Source: Guillardia theta CCMP2712 (lineage: Eukaryota; Cryptophyceae; Pyrenomonadales; Geminigeraceae). Taken from it: 64,000 bases of DNA. Both the position numbers and the translations under genes were made by a program. Under the pieces are notes generated by a model. It was not told the origin of the DNA, did no database searches, and saw only the letters and a list, made by a program, of their open reading frames with translations. Location of the stretch: NCBI RefSeq assembly GCF_000315625.1, contig NW_005434661.1:768345-832344 (forward strand), in the 5' to 3' direction. The stretch's first letter is position 1; each line of letters opens with the position of its first letter. Positions 53,654 through 64,000 of the stretch are shown in pieces.

Positions 53654-53890
53654 TTCACCGACACAGGTTCACCCCCACCCCCTCAATTGGATGAATCAAC
53701 ATACCACCCCCTCTTTCCGAAACAGAAGAATCACCCTCTACCCCAAAATTTATTATACAGGTGGTGGTACCACCAACGTTTCCTCTATCATATACCCCAC
53801 CTTGGGAGTTCACCCCTGCCCTTGTTCTGTCATGAGGGGTGGGTTGAACACGACCACCCGTACCACTTCACTGACAATGAAGGCCACTTC
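53650..53890. repeat. CCCCACC-rich island with a TGGTGGTACCACCA palindrome
   Basis: Top strand rich in acccc and ccacccc motifs, as at 40640-41170. At 53760-53774 it holds the 14-bp perfect palindrome tggtggtaccacca, related to the GGTACC switch at 12780. Followed at 53935-54020 by a GC-rich segment beginning ctcaccgggcc. Confidence 0.45.
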
Positions 53891-54047
53891 TTGTAGCTCT
53901 GGTTCACCCATCATCCCCGTGGCACTGCCGGCAAGGCTCACCGGGCCGGGCGGTAAATCCGATCACTGACTCACATGCTACCGTGACCCGGCGGGTATCA
54001 GTGACTACTTGCAGTAGCTAGGACTCCGGGGCTAAAATTCCGATGTA

Positions 54048-54062
54048 CGTAACATATAAATA
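54048..54062 (+). promoter_or_regulatory. possible TATA element of the subtilase gene
   Basis: taacatataaataat lies about 210 bp upstream of the subtilase ATG. TATA-like by sequence only. Downstream, ttgtaccag occurs twice (about 54183 and 54198). Confidence 0.3.
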
Positions 54063-54269
54063 ATGCCGTACTGTCACACAGTACCGAGAGTTGTCCGTCA
54101 CTTAAAGGGTGATCTCCCTTTCAGTAAAAGTACGGGTTCTTTTGTAACACAAATTGCAAAAGATGTAGTAGATACGAATATTGTACCAGACGAATTTGTA
54201 CCAGATGCTTGATTCTTGTGTACCAACAGACTAACAGTGGTCTTGGTCCCTCCAGCTGGACGAGATTCT

Positions 54270-57200
54270 ATGGCAGGGGGTATGATGACAGCCGGCGAGC
54301 TCCTGCTCGTAGCAATGGCGTTCCTGCTGAGCAGCGCACCTTGTTGTGACGCGAGAGTAAGCAAGGAAGAGTTCGAACATGGTTTTCGGCATGGAGAAAG
54401 GCGTTCTGTGGTTGCCAAGAACCTTCCCGGAAGACCTCTCATGATTCACAACCCCGACACTTTGCTGCTTCATCATACAGAAGACAGAGCACATGCAAAG
54501 CTCAAGACTCGATTCCGACAAGACTCGACCATTGCTCAGCAACAGATTGTGTTTGAGAAATCAAGCAAGAGTCATTACCTCGTTCGAGTGAAATATCCTG
54601 CTCCTGCAGATATGCTCTCCCAGTTGAAGGCCACCAGCGGAGACGACTTTGTGCAATACATTCCATACGATACGTATGTGGTTGCCATGGAACTTTCTAG
54701 GAAACTTGACGTTGCAAACATGGAGTATGTGGAGTCGATTTATCACCTCCCGTCGAGCATGAAGATATCCAACGACCTGCAGGATTACATCTCGTTGGCG
54801 ATGAGATCGCTCTCAGCCAAGCAGCCCGAGACAGTCATCAACAGCAACCCCCAGCACCCTGAGAAGCGAGGCACCCTAGACAACAGCCACAAGAAACACA
54901 AGAGAAACCAGGGAAACGCGAAGTCTCAGACCAAACAAGACAAATATGGACATGGCAAAGTGAAGGGAGCACCGGCTGGACCTGATGAGAGCGTATTTCT
55001 TGAGGCAGCCATCTCAGTTCATCCCAATCATCTGTCTCTAACTAATATGCTCCGATTGTTGGAAAACGCTTTCAGCACAAGTTATGGCAAGATCGCTCAA
55101 GTATGGGCGAAAACGAGCAGCAAGCTGACGATTGAAACCAACGCGCAAAATGTTGTGAAGGTTGTAGAGCACTTGGCCAATCAAGCATCGGTGAAATGGA
55201 TGGAAAAGAGGAAAGGGTACCGCACTATGAACAAGTATTCTTCTTTGATCGTTCAAGGGACCTATAGGTGGCAACCAACCCAAACCAAACTGGAACAGCT
55301 CGGGTTGAACGGAACAGGGCAAACAGTGGGAATAGCAGACACAGGCATTGATTTTGACTCTTGCTTTTTCCATGACCCCAAAGTCGAGGTCTTGGTGTGT
55401 TTGGATTGTTATTTCTCTGACGTTTGTAGCAAAATATGCCCTGCTCAACCCCGTCACCGTAAGATTTTGTCCTACAACTCCTACGCCCCTCCTACACTCT
55501 TTCCTCAGTCTTATGACTCGTATCATGGTCACGGCACGCACGTGTCCGGTATCGTTGCTGGCGCCGCTGGTCCCATCAACACTCTTGCTACTCAGTATAA
55601 TGGATCAGCTCCAGGTGCAAAGATCGTGTTCGAAGATGTCTCGAGTTCGGAGCCTTACCTCAACTACCTGCCATGGGATCTCGGCTCCAGTCTGTTTGCT
55701 CACGCATATAACAACGGAGCGAAGATTCATTCAAATTCGTGGGGTGGTAGTCCTTCTGAATACGATTTCCAGTGCATGGAAATCGATGCATTCATGTATA
55801 GCATTGACGATTTTCTGGTTGTCTTTGCTGCAGGGAATAGCGGTCCCAATCACTTCTCTATTGGCAGTCCAGGGAATGCCAAGAACATTCTATCGGTAGG
55901 ATCAAGCTTGAACTCCCGTGAGTCGTACGTGGCGCATGGTTATGGTACCTACTTCAACCTCTCCATGCTGCTCTCTGATGGCTCAAAGGAGAGAATGGTT
56001 GACATCCTGCCTGCCTCCTTCGGAGCTCCGCTGACCCCCGACATGGAACCAATCAACGCTTCGATAGTGGGTCAAGAGTTTTACAGCTGGTGCGATCCGT
56101 CTGCTCCGTGGTGCATGAATATAGAGTCATTGCTGTGCCTGCAGCGTCCGAACTCGAACTCAACTTGCTCGAGTCAGAATTCACCTGAACCTAAGATTTC
56201 AATGAGGTGGTCGGACATCCAGACAGTTGCAAGCCTTGGAAACGTTCAATCCAGCATTCGATTCCAGGATTTCAAGTCATGTTTTGTTGAGCCTTGGGCT
56301 TCACAGTCAACATGTACGTTCTCAATGTACGTCAACAGAATATCTGGCGGCGATGTTGATCTCATGATTCAAGTGCCCTTGCAGTACTGGATGGGCAGCC
56401 ATAGCGTTACTAATGTCAAGGGAATCACTGTTGCTGGTAACTATATTCCAATGGATTTCAGCATGTCAGACAGTCAGTCTTGTGGACAATCAATTAGTAC
56501 AACCTACAGGATACCACCGCAAGTGTCAGGAACGATTCAGATCATCGTTTACTTTGACCAATCGATGATGTACGCATATGCTTGCATCACGTCGGGAGTC
56601 ACCTTCACGATGATTTCTCATGACAATACCTTATGGGACATCTTGTATGACTCGTTTACCTCTCAGGAATACAAGTACAATTACAACCCACAGATGTACG
56701 TTGATTTGCAGACTGACTTTGATTTTTGTATTTTTGGAGAAAATGCCAAAAGTCGAACCTATTTAACGAGACATTCTCTGAGATTTGCTCATTCCGACAA
56801 TTTGTTATACTCACAATTCATTTTCAACAATGACTATGAGTCATATCCAGTGTTCATGGCAGGAAAGAAAGTTCAAGACCATGGTATAAAGGGGTACACT
56901 ATCTACATCAAGAGCCATAATGTGGAAAACTCACATGATGAAGAATCGCAAATTACTTTGTATGAGAATAATAGCATTACTTACACCGTTATTACCCCGG
57001 TACAAAATGATGATGACTCCTTTTCATTTTCCATTTCTAAAGGGTATTCTATCTTCTCAGGTTTTGTCAACATCAACAAGACGGTGACTTTAACAGGCTT
57101 CTCTAATCCATTGAGCGATTACTTTCGAGGCTTCTTCAAAGGCAGCATGGTTGCTTCTCCTTTCACAGGTTATTGCGATGAAGTGCTCATGGCCTGGAAT

Positions 57201-60200
57201 GCTCAGAACATGGGAGCCCCTGCACTGATCTTGTACGAACCTTCGGTCCAATTTCCTCCCCCTCTTTTGAAAGGAACAGAAGGCCTGAACGACATCTTGA
57301 AACATCAGATCAAAATACCAGTCGCTGGCATCTCAGGTTTGGACGCACTAAGACTGCTTTCGAAGTGGATTCAAGGAGGATCCTGCGCTTCAGGTTTTCC
57401 TTATCTCTGCCTCCGTTCTATGCAGCTGGCCAAGTTACCACTGGTTAGCAACGTTCGCTCAGGACAAGAGTACAAGCACACCGACTTATCGATCTTCTCA
57501 TCGCGAGGACCAACCTTTGATCTCAGAAACAAGCCAGACATCGTCGCTCCTGGTCAGAACATCTTCTCCGCTTCTTCCGATGGAATCCGCAACAGCTACC
57601 AGTGCGCTGACTCCGTCGGGCTCAACAAGAGCTGCATCCTCGAGATGAGCGGAACCTCCATGGCTACTCCAGCAATCGCCGGGGCAGCCGCCATAGTGAG
57701 GCAGTACTTCGAGGAGGGCTACCAGGTCACGGGCTCTCCCTCAGACGCGGATGGTGTCAACCCTTCCTCCGCGCTTGTCAAAGCTATGATCATTCAAAGC
57801 GGCAAGCCTCTGCGCCATGCTTACCAGTATGGGTCTAAGTTGGTGAGGAATGGTTTGTGGAGTTGGTTTCAAGTCTACGGAGGGTCTGAAGTTACATGGC
57901 AAGAGTCGACTGCAAGCCCTTCAGCGGAGCAGGGGTACGGGCTGCTTGACTTGTCGTCGGTCTTGTGGTTCGGAGCGGATTCAGACTTTGTGTTGAAGAC
58001 TTACGATCGGGTGCAGCTGTCTCAAGGTCAGGTCGTAGAGAAATGCTTCTCCGTCTCCGGCGGCTCTCAGTTCCGAGTCACTCTAGTGTGGACGGACCCC
58101 CCCGGGTCCCCTATGCCTCCAAGGCGCTCATGAGCGATCTCGACCTCGTGCTCATCGATAGCAGTGGCAACACCTTGTACGGCAACAACCGCTCGGGCTC
58201 GGACATGGACCGAACCAACAATGTCGAGCAGATCACCCTGCACCAGGCCCCCGCGGGGACCTATAGCGTCGTCGTGTCTGCCTATGACTTGCCTTGGGGG
58301 TCGCAGAACTTCGCGCTGGTGGTGACGGGGGCCATCACTGCCGAGACAAGCTGCAGCTCGTTGCCTCCCTGCCCTAACAGCTGCTCAGGGCACGGCACCT
58401 GTAGAGCCTCTGTGTGCGATTGTGCTGCAGGATACTACTCAGTTGATTGTAGTCAGTCACCTCGATGTGGAGATGGTGTTTTGACAGCTCCAGAGCAGTG
58501 CGACGACGGCAACTCAGTCTCAGGCGACGGCTGCTCGTCGACCTGTCAGGTGGAGCAAGGCTGGGAGTGCGACCAAGAGTTGTGGCCAGAAGTCAAGTCC
58601 TCCTGCTTCAAGTGCGCGTGCGGATGCCATAAATACAAGGAGGAGTCTGGCATTGTCAACGAGTCGAGTTTTGTCAACTACGTGGAATGCGTGTATGACA
58701 TCGAGCCGACTGGTTTGACTTCTATTCAATTTTCGTTTCCTGATATGTGGAACAATCCAAATCTCGACCTTGAGATCTACACCTGTGCCAACTCAGACTG
58801 TAGCCACTGGAGCTTCGATGGTTGGATATCAGGAACATACATGAGCCTGTGGTTGCCAGAATCATATTTGTACAAACGTGCTTTCAGAGTCATGTCGTCA
58901 AAGGTGAGGGTGGTTTCTTACAGCCCGTTCGTGCTCAAGTATGGACCCATCGTGTATGACGTGTGCGGCGATGGCATTCAAGAAGGGCTGGAGGCGTGCG
59001 ATGACGGAAACCTCGTCGACGGCGACGGATGCTCATCGACTTGCAAGAAGGAATGCACGGCAGCACATTGCTGTCACATTGAATTGTCAACGCATGACGT
59101 CTTCACCAACATGTACAAGAACGAAGTTGTTCCTGGTGCCACTTGCGCCTCGTTCAGCATCTACGACAGCAACAACGGTATGGGCGAGATCGAGCTGGCA
59201 GTCATCCCTACCCTCCTGCTCCCAACCGTCTGCGAGCAACCAGGAGTCGACAACTCGTCGTCTACCAGCCTCAAATTCAACGGATCGCTTTCAACAAGTC
59301 AGTACAAGTTTGCAGCTGGAAACATCATGGGGGATTGGAGCTTGCTCTATCCTTCCTCTTTATCCAACGGCATGCAGAACATGGATGATGGTAACTGGCT
59401 GCTCCCGGACTTTGGCTTCGACTTTTGTGTGAATGGCAAGAACGTGAGGAATCGGACGTACATCAGTTCCAACTCCTACATCACCTTCTACAACGGCTTC
59501 TCCTTCTACTCTGGTCTGTCTGCTTCCTGGCCTCCCACACCCACCATGTTCATCGGGGGATCCGACACGTCGGCTCAGCTCGTGCTGACCAAGACAGTGT
59601 ATGAGGCGGGCATGCGAGGCTTTCTCGTTCGGTTTGAAGGTACAGCCTCAAGCAGCGGTCAGCTCGGCTGGCCCAACATCATCTGGGAGGCGACATTCTT
59701 CGAGGACAACCGCATCAGAGTGTCTGTCGGGCTCATGGCGAACAGCTACGGTCTCTCTCTGCTGAGCGATGGCAACGGCAAGATCCTCCTGCCTCTTGCC
59801 TTCCAGCAGAACTCAGCTGAGCTCCTGCACCTCAAGAACCTGTGCTCGTACAAGCAGCAGGTCGCGTGCGACAGACTTGAGTTGAGCTCGCAGGAGGAGA
59901 ATCAAGTCTTGTCCAACAAGTTTCAAGTCTTCCGCGGTCGCTCGCTCACCTTGAACTACTTCTCCACCGTCAACAATCGAACTGCATCGCCGTTTCCCTT
60001 CGAGCTGTCATGGGGAGGCAAGTCAAAGCCCATGTGCGGCAACGGGCTCCGAGACTGGATGTTCCGCAGGCTCACTATGGTGAGCTGCACTTCGACGACA
60101 TCTTACTGGTACACGTCAACGATCAATGACGGGACGGGACGAGTCTCCTCATGGAGTTACCGGATGTCTTCTTGCAATGCTCTTCTCAGTCTTCTGATCA

Positions 60201-60976
60201 ACTCAACGGGGCCCATGTACCTTCTCGTCGACATTGACTCGACCTCTCTCTACGGGAGTTCGATCATGAACGTCACTCTCAACGGCGTCAGCATCCCCTT
60301 CTCCTCTCCTGACCAGATGAGTCCCATGTGCGGGATGAAAGTTCCCATTGTCCTCACTCAAGTCCCCACCAACGTGCAGGGGTCGAAGCTCTCTCTGCAG
60401 ATCAACGTCATGTATCCTAACTGCTGGTACTGCTCCAACACTCCCTCCTGCCTCTACATCAACGCAGAGGCTATCCTCGCCACTCCTGACGTCTTCGAGC
60501 AGTGCGACGATGGCAACCAAGTCGACGGTGACGGATGCAGCAGCACGTGCACCATAGAGCCCGGGGCCACGTGCGACAGCTCCTTCAGCATCGGGTCGCT
60601 GCAGAGAGGGCCGGACGTCTGCCTCGGCAAGTACGGCAAGCAGGTGCCGGGAGGATGCTCCAACTGGATGGCGATGCTCAACTCGTCGACGTATCCGTTC
60701 CTGTGGGGTGAAGACCCGAGCTACAGGAACTGCTCGCTCCCTTACACGTGGGAAGAGATTGCCATTCCAGCTCTCAAGACCTGCTCAGTTCAGTACAAGA
60801 TGGGAGGCCTGGGGCTTCTCATGACGGATCAGTTTCAAGTTTGGATCTGCGTGAAGGATCACCCGTGTGCGTTGAGTGCGAGCAACCCTTACTTCTGCTT
60901 CGTCTACGATGAGGACAAGGAAAGGTTCATCCCTTGGGGAAGCAACTCCAAGCTTCAGCTCTTTCGACTTTCCTAG
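54270..60976 (+). CDS. secreted subtilisin-like protease (S8) with EGF and DUF4215 repeats
   Basis: Start chosen at 54270, the Met directly before a signal peptide (ELLLVAMAFLLSSAPCCDA); the frame is open 54 bp further upstream. A propeptide-like region precedes the catalytic domain: Asp in VGIADTGIDFDS (about residue 357), His in HGHGTHVSGIVAGAAG (about 420), oxyanion Asn in VFAAGNSGPN (about 523) and Ser in MSGTSMATPAIAGAAAI (about 1129). The 600-residue insertion between Asn and Ser contains a beta-rich domain and a PA-like part. After VTLVWTDPP the frame shifts at a C7 run (58097-58103); the other frame continues YASKALMSDLDLVLIDSSG to 60976. The tail has an EGF-like unit (CSGHGTCRASVCDCAAGYY), three DUF4215 units (EQCDDGNSVSGDGCSSTC, EACDDGNLVDGDGCSSTC, EQCDDGNQVDGDGCSSTC) and a copy of the inserted domain. 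No introns over 6.7 kb. Confidence 0.85.
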
Positions 60977-61676
60977 TGAGGATTGTTACTTCGGCGTGCT
61001 TGTTCGAACATTGTGATCATGATCGGATTGTTCTGTTGGTAATCTTATTTGCAATTATTCGCAATAAACGTTTATCATCATTTTCGTTTGAAAAGCATTT
61101 TGATCACGATCGCAGTGTAAAAGATGGGTTTTCACAACGATGCTCGTAGTCATCATGATCTGGTAGCAACTCTCTGTGCATGATCTTGTAGGCAACGTTC
61201 TTCATGCAGACCCTTCAGTTGGCACAAACAACTTGGCAGCCCCCAGAGTGCAGGGGAGGTCTGATTGCAGCAGCCGTAAAGCTGCAGATCACCGCAGGAT
61301 CGTCGTTATTCCTTGAGCACGTGAGCAGAACAGCAGCGGCCTCCATCGGAGATCAGGTTCATGCATGGGTGAACTTTCAGATTGAGAGCAAAATGAGATT
61401 GTCAGTAGACCCAATGCGATCAAGGCATACAGAAAGGAAGGAGAAGAGAGAGGAATGCAACTTGACAACAACTAAATGACGTTTGCTGCGCTGCAAAGAC
61501 CTGTGCAAAGACGCTCAGTTGTAGCAGCTTTCTAAGGGGTTTGTTGTATGAGCTCTTTACTGTATGAGCGTTTGATGTGGAACAAGCTTGCCTCAGACTC
61601 TGGATTCGTGAGAGGCAGTCCAACAATGTCCGTATAGACGAAATTGCTGCCCCCGTCGTCGTCCTCCACCGCGAGC
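60977..61676. other. intergenic
   Basis: aataaac at 61061-61067 is a candidate polyadenylation signal of the subtilase. No exon recognised before the FHA gene. Confidence 0.4.
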
Positions 61677-62733
61677 ATGGTGTGGGTGCTGGTGGGCGGC
61701 GGGAGGCGACTGGAGATCGGGGGGGAAGGAGGAGGAGCGGAGGAAGGGAGGAAAGGCGACGTGAGGATCGGGAAGTCAGAGGATAATGACGTGGTCATCA
61801 GCCATGAATCCGTGTCAAGGCGCCATGCAGTGATAGGATACAGTGACAGAAAGAAGGCGGTGTGGTTGGAAGACGACTCCTCCAACGGCACTTGGGTGAA
61901 TGGCGAGAAAGTAGAGAGAGATCGAAGGATTGAGCTTGCAAACGGATCAAAAATTAGGTTCGGAGAGCATGATGAAGCCTACGTCTTGGAGCTTGTGGAC
62001 AAGTCCGAGGGGACCAAAGAGTTGCTATCAAGACTGGAAGGGTATGGGGATGAAGACGCGGAGGAGGATGAGCCGGACAGCGATGAGGAGGGGAAGTCAA
62101 AGGTCAAAAAGCCTGCCGCCAGACGAGAATCCTCCTCTAGGTCTCGATCACCGATCAGAAGAAGGTCGCGTTCTTGGGAAAGGAGATCCCGCTCTCCAGC
62201 AAGTCGATCTCGGGACAGGAGGAGGTCTCGATCCCGGGACAGGAGGAGGTCTCGTTCTCGGGACAGGAGGATATCTCGATCTCGGGACAGGAGGAGGAGT
62301 CGATCTCGGGACAGGAGGAGGAGTCGATCTCGGGACAGGAGGAGGAGTCGATCTCGGGACAGGAGGAGGAGTCGATCTCGGGACGGGAAGAGGTCTCGAT
62401 CTCGGGATAGGAGGAGTCGTTCAAGGGATCGAAGGTCCTGGTCACAAGAACGGAGAAGGTCCCGATCGCGAGGCTCAATGGATGGAGGAGAGGATGAGAG
62501 CAAGAGCAAAGAACCAGCGGGAAACTTGCGCACAAGTGCAAACACCGTGCAAACACATGCTGGGGGAGGTAACCCTTGCACGTGGAGCCATGGCGAATTT
62601 TCACACAGCAGCAGGTCAACCAAACGTCATGGTGGGAACCAGCCCAGCATTCAGCCTTGCCTCTGCCTCCCAAAAGCGAAAACTTCTGTCTGACATATCC
62701 GGCTCTCCGAGCTCTTTGCTAATGCTGCCTTAG
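61677..62733 (+). CDS. FHA-domain protein with long RS repeat
   Basis: Start chosen at 61677 (MVWVLVGGGRRLEIG) because this fits the first strand of an FHA domain; an earlier Met at 61644 is in frame. The FHA domain is complete: DVRIGKSEDNDVVISHES, VSRRHAVIGYSD (R and SxxH phosphothreonine-binding residues), DDSSNGTWVNGEKV and IRFGEHDEAYVLE. An acidic linker is followed by about 110 residues of RS repeats built from RSRDRRRS units, encoded by 24-bp tandem repeats. A final splice (donor gtaacc near 62570, acceptor gcag near 62616) changes frame to GQPNVMVGTSPAFSLAS and ends SSLLMLP at 62733. RS domains mark splicing factors; FHA reads phosphothreonine. A role in mRNA splicing or RNA/DNA-damage signalling is inferred. 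The FHA start also resembles nibrin. Confidence 0.7.
62196..62418. repeat. 24-bp tandem repeat coding for RS units
   Basis: Unit close to agtcgatctcgggacaggag plus gagg, about nine copies with synonymous and small changes, within the FHA-RS gene. Confidence 0.9.
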
Positions 62734-62739
62734 ATGGGC

Positions 62740-63180
62740 CTCTAAGCCTAAGGAGGAGACGGGCAACAACACTGCAAAATGGACAAGTCTTTCAAGCTCT
62801 CTGGGTGATTCACAAGCTCAGGTGTAATGATGGTAGACAGGCTGCAAGACGAAGCATCTGAACGTCCTGAGCAGGAAAAGTTTCTTAAGCTCATGGGAGG
62901 GAAGAAGCCAGGTAAGGGAGGAGACCGTTAAGTGAGATTTTCGATGGGCATGCCTGACTGCAATGGAGGCAACGAGGCCATGGCAGGTAAGGCGCCGGAA
63001 GCCCCTCCAGGAGATCGTGCTAGCTATCGGAACATGCAGCAAAACCTGGAGAAAGAGTTCGATGAAGCCCTCCGACGTGAGCTGATGCATTTCATTTGTT
63101 GCAGTTGGTTGAAAATTTGTCAATAGGAAGCCAAGGAATGGGGAAATTTGGACTAGGCTAGGGTAGAGCATACATATGTT
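62740..63180 (+). CDS. small-acidic-protein (SMAP)-like exons, possible C-terminus of the FHA-RS gene
   Basis: Coding-like blocks after the FHA-RS stop: KPKEETGNNTAKWTSLSS (62740-62810), VDRLQDEASERPEQEK then FLKLMGGKKPG (about 62829-62910, donor gtaagg), ASYRNMQQNLEKEFDEAL (about 63022-63080) and LVENLSIGSQGMGKFGLG (about 63111-63164). The order FLKLMGxKK, then EKEFxEAL, then a GLG-type end resembles the SMAP domain found at the C-terminus of some RS-rich proteins. Phase between the last two blocks does not fit perfectly, and an alternative stop exists at 63126. Whether this is a separate gene or alternative 3' exons of the FHA-RS gene is open. Confidence 0.4.
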
Positions 63181-63555
63181 TTTCAATTAACGTAGAGAAA
63201 GATTCAACGTTCATATAAGTACAATGGGCCCAGATACATCGTCATGGGAAAGAATGTTTATTACCAAAACAAAAATCTCAGCGCAACAGTTTATCCCTAC
63301 AGCTTCATTTCCCATGCTTTTGCTTCATGCAGTTCATGAAATGTACTCTTGCTATATATAACCATTTCGCTACATCTGTTTCGAAATCATATTGAAACAT
63401 CCGATCTGAAATCCAAAAAGGAATGTGCAACATCAACCACAGATTCAAAAGTCAACCAGAAAATTCCAGCATGGCTTCGAGTTCCGATGCCTGGGTGCGA
63501 CAACTGAATCATGGATGGACTGCAATCAGATCTCCAAAGAATGTGGAGGCACAAA
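63181..63555. other. convergent intergenic region
   Basis: AT-rich spacer between the SMAP-like exons (plus) and the casein kinase 1 stop (minus). Contains gctatatataacc near 63351. A 74-codon frame at 63423-63647 is a shadow. Confidence 0.4.
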
Positions 63556-64000
63556 TTATCCTTGAGGCCTTTCAGGCTGGATTGTTTCCTGATACTTCAA
63601 AATCGTCCAGTCGAACACATAATCGTACTGGAAGCCTTCTCGAATGAACAAATCACGGAATAACTTTCTCAAATATCTACAGCAACGTATGAGTATAAAG
63701 TAACGCCATCCAGTTATCCTAAGCTTACCCATAATCTGGCTTGTCATCGAATCTCAAGGCCCGAACATAGTTCAGGTAGGTGGCAAATTCCTGGGGGAAG
63801 CCTTTGCCTGGGATTATGTCAGGATTCGAACATGATAAAAATCACTAACTCACAGAGCTGCTCCACTTGAGTGCCCATCTTCTTCTCTGAGATCTTCTCA
63901 TACTTTTGCTTCTTGTTTGCAGCGCGCAATCCTTGCCACGGAAGGCTTCCACGATTGAAATACATGAGGACGTATCCCAGCGACTCCAGATCATCGCGGC
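63556..64000 (-). CDS. casein kinase 1, C-terminal part of kinase domain (5' end outside window)
   Basis: Three exons visible. The first (64000 to about 63856) reads [36 protein letters not shown] and [14 protein letters not shown]; the second (about 63810-63730) [18 protein letters not shown] and DDKPDY; the third (about 63680-63556) [28 protein letters not shown] and ends ERPQG before the stop. Every block is the standard CK1 sequence (the RDD-LES-GY-L-YF, KKQKYE-I-EKK and FDDKPDY-YLR motifs). A Ser/Thr kinase of the CK1 delta/epsilon-like type; the long C-terminal tail is missing or very short. Confidence 0.9.

Overview
This is nuclear DNA of a eukaryotic alga. Genes have short GT-AG introns (about 40-150 nt), many filled with CT/GA or triplet repeats. 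There is no operon structure, and several proteins begin with an ER signal peptide followed by a transit-like stretch, as expected for a complex (secondary) plastid. A cryptophyte such as Guillardia theta is my best guess; this is inferred from style, not from a database match. Two assembly gaps are present (28370-28469, exactly 100 N, and 47073-47714).

Layout. 1-5000: an unrecognised multi-exon + gene and a convergent HAD-type phosphatase-like gene. 5000-7000: gene-free, with a strand-biased GGGGTA-rich island and a GC-rich palindromic core. 7045-11065: a PDZ-domain gene (+) and a FAM46/TENT5-like nucleotidyltransferase (-), convergent. 11066-15500: gene-poor, with more G-rich islands, one Gly/Cys-rich ORF and a dispersed repeat. 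15500-16754: a plastid-type DUF4336 gene with an in-frame stop. 17608-17799: a 192-bp duplicated fragment of the FAM46-like gene folded into a perfect 46-bp inverted repeat. 18390-23322: a DUF789 gene and a Cid1/GLD-2-type uridylyl/poly(A) transferase on the minus strand, 26 bp apart. 24400-27366: mitochondrial-type dihydroxy-acid dehydratase. 27551-36112: a very large membrane protein with a long extracellular region and a multi-pass C-terminus resembling the STRA6/RBP-receptor family, interrupted downstream by the first gap. 36652-40116: an MFS transporter and a cytidine deaminase. 41737-44330: an Hsp110-type chaperone with an N-terminal signal peptide and one frameshift. 44461-48465: a nucleotide-sugar-transporter-like gene (-) and a TMEM42-like gene (+) containing the second gap. 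48645-52424: a polycystin-2-type channel. 52690-53653: a NUDIX hydrolase. 54270-60976: a giant intronless secreted subtilase with EGF and DUF4215 repeats and one frameshift. 61677-63126: an FHA plus RS-repeat protein and small-acidic-protein-like exons. 63556-64000: the 3' end of a casein kinase 1.

The genes are ordinary housekeeping, transport, RNA-tailing and surface functions with no evident shared pathway. The most unusual signals are the self-complementary fragment of the nucleotidyltransferase gene, a 20-bp hairpin covering a 3' splice site of the DUF789 gene, a domain duplicated inside and after the subtilase catalytic region, and recurrent strand-asymmetric G-rich intergenic islands associated with GC-rich palindromic cores. 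Exon boundaries were assigned by eye from splice sites and reading frame and carry that uncertainty.
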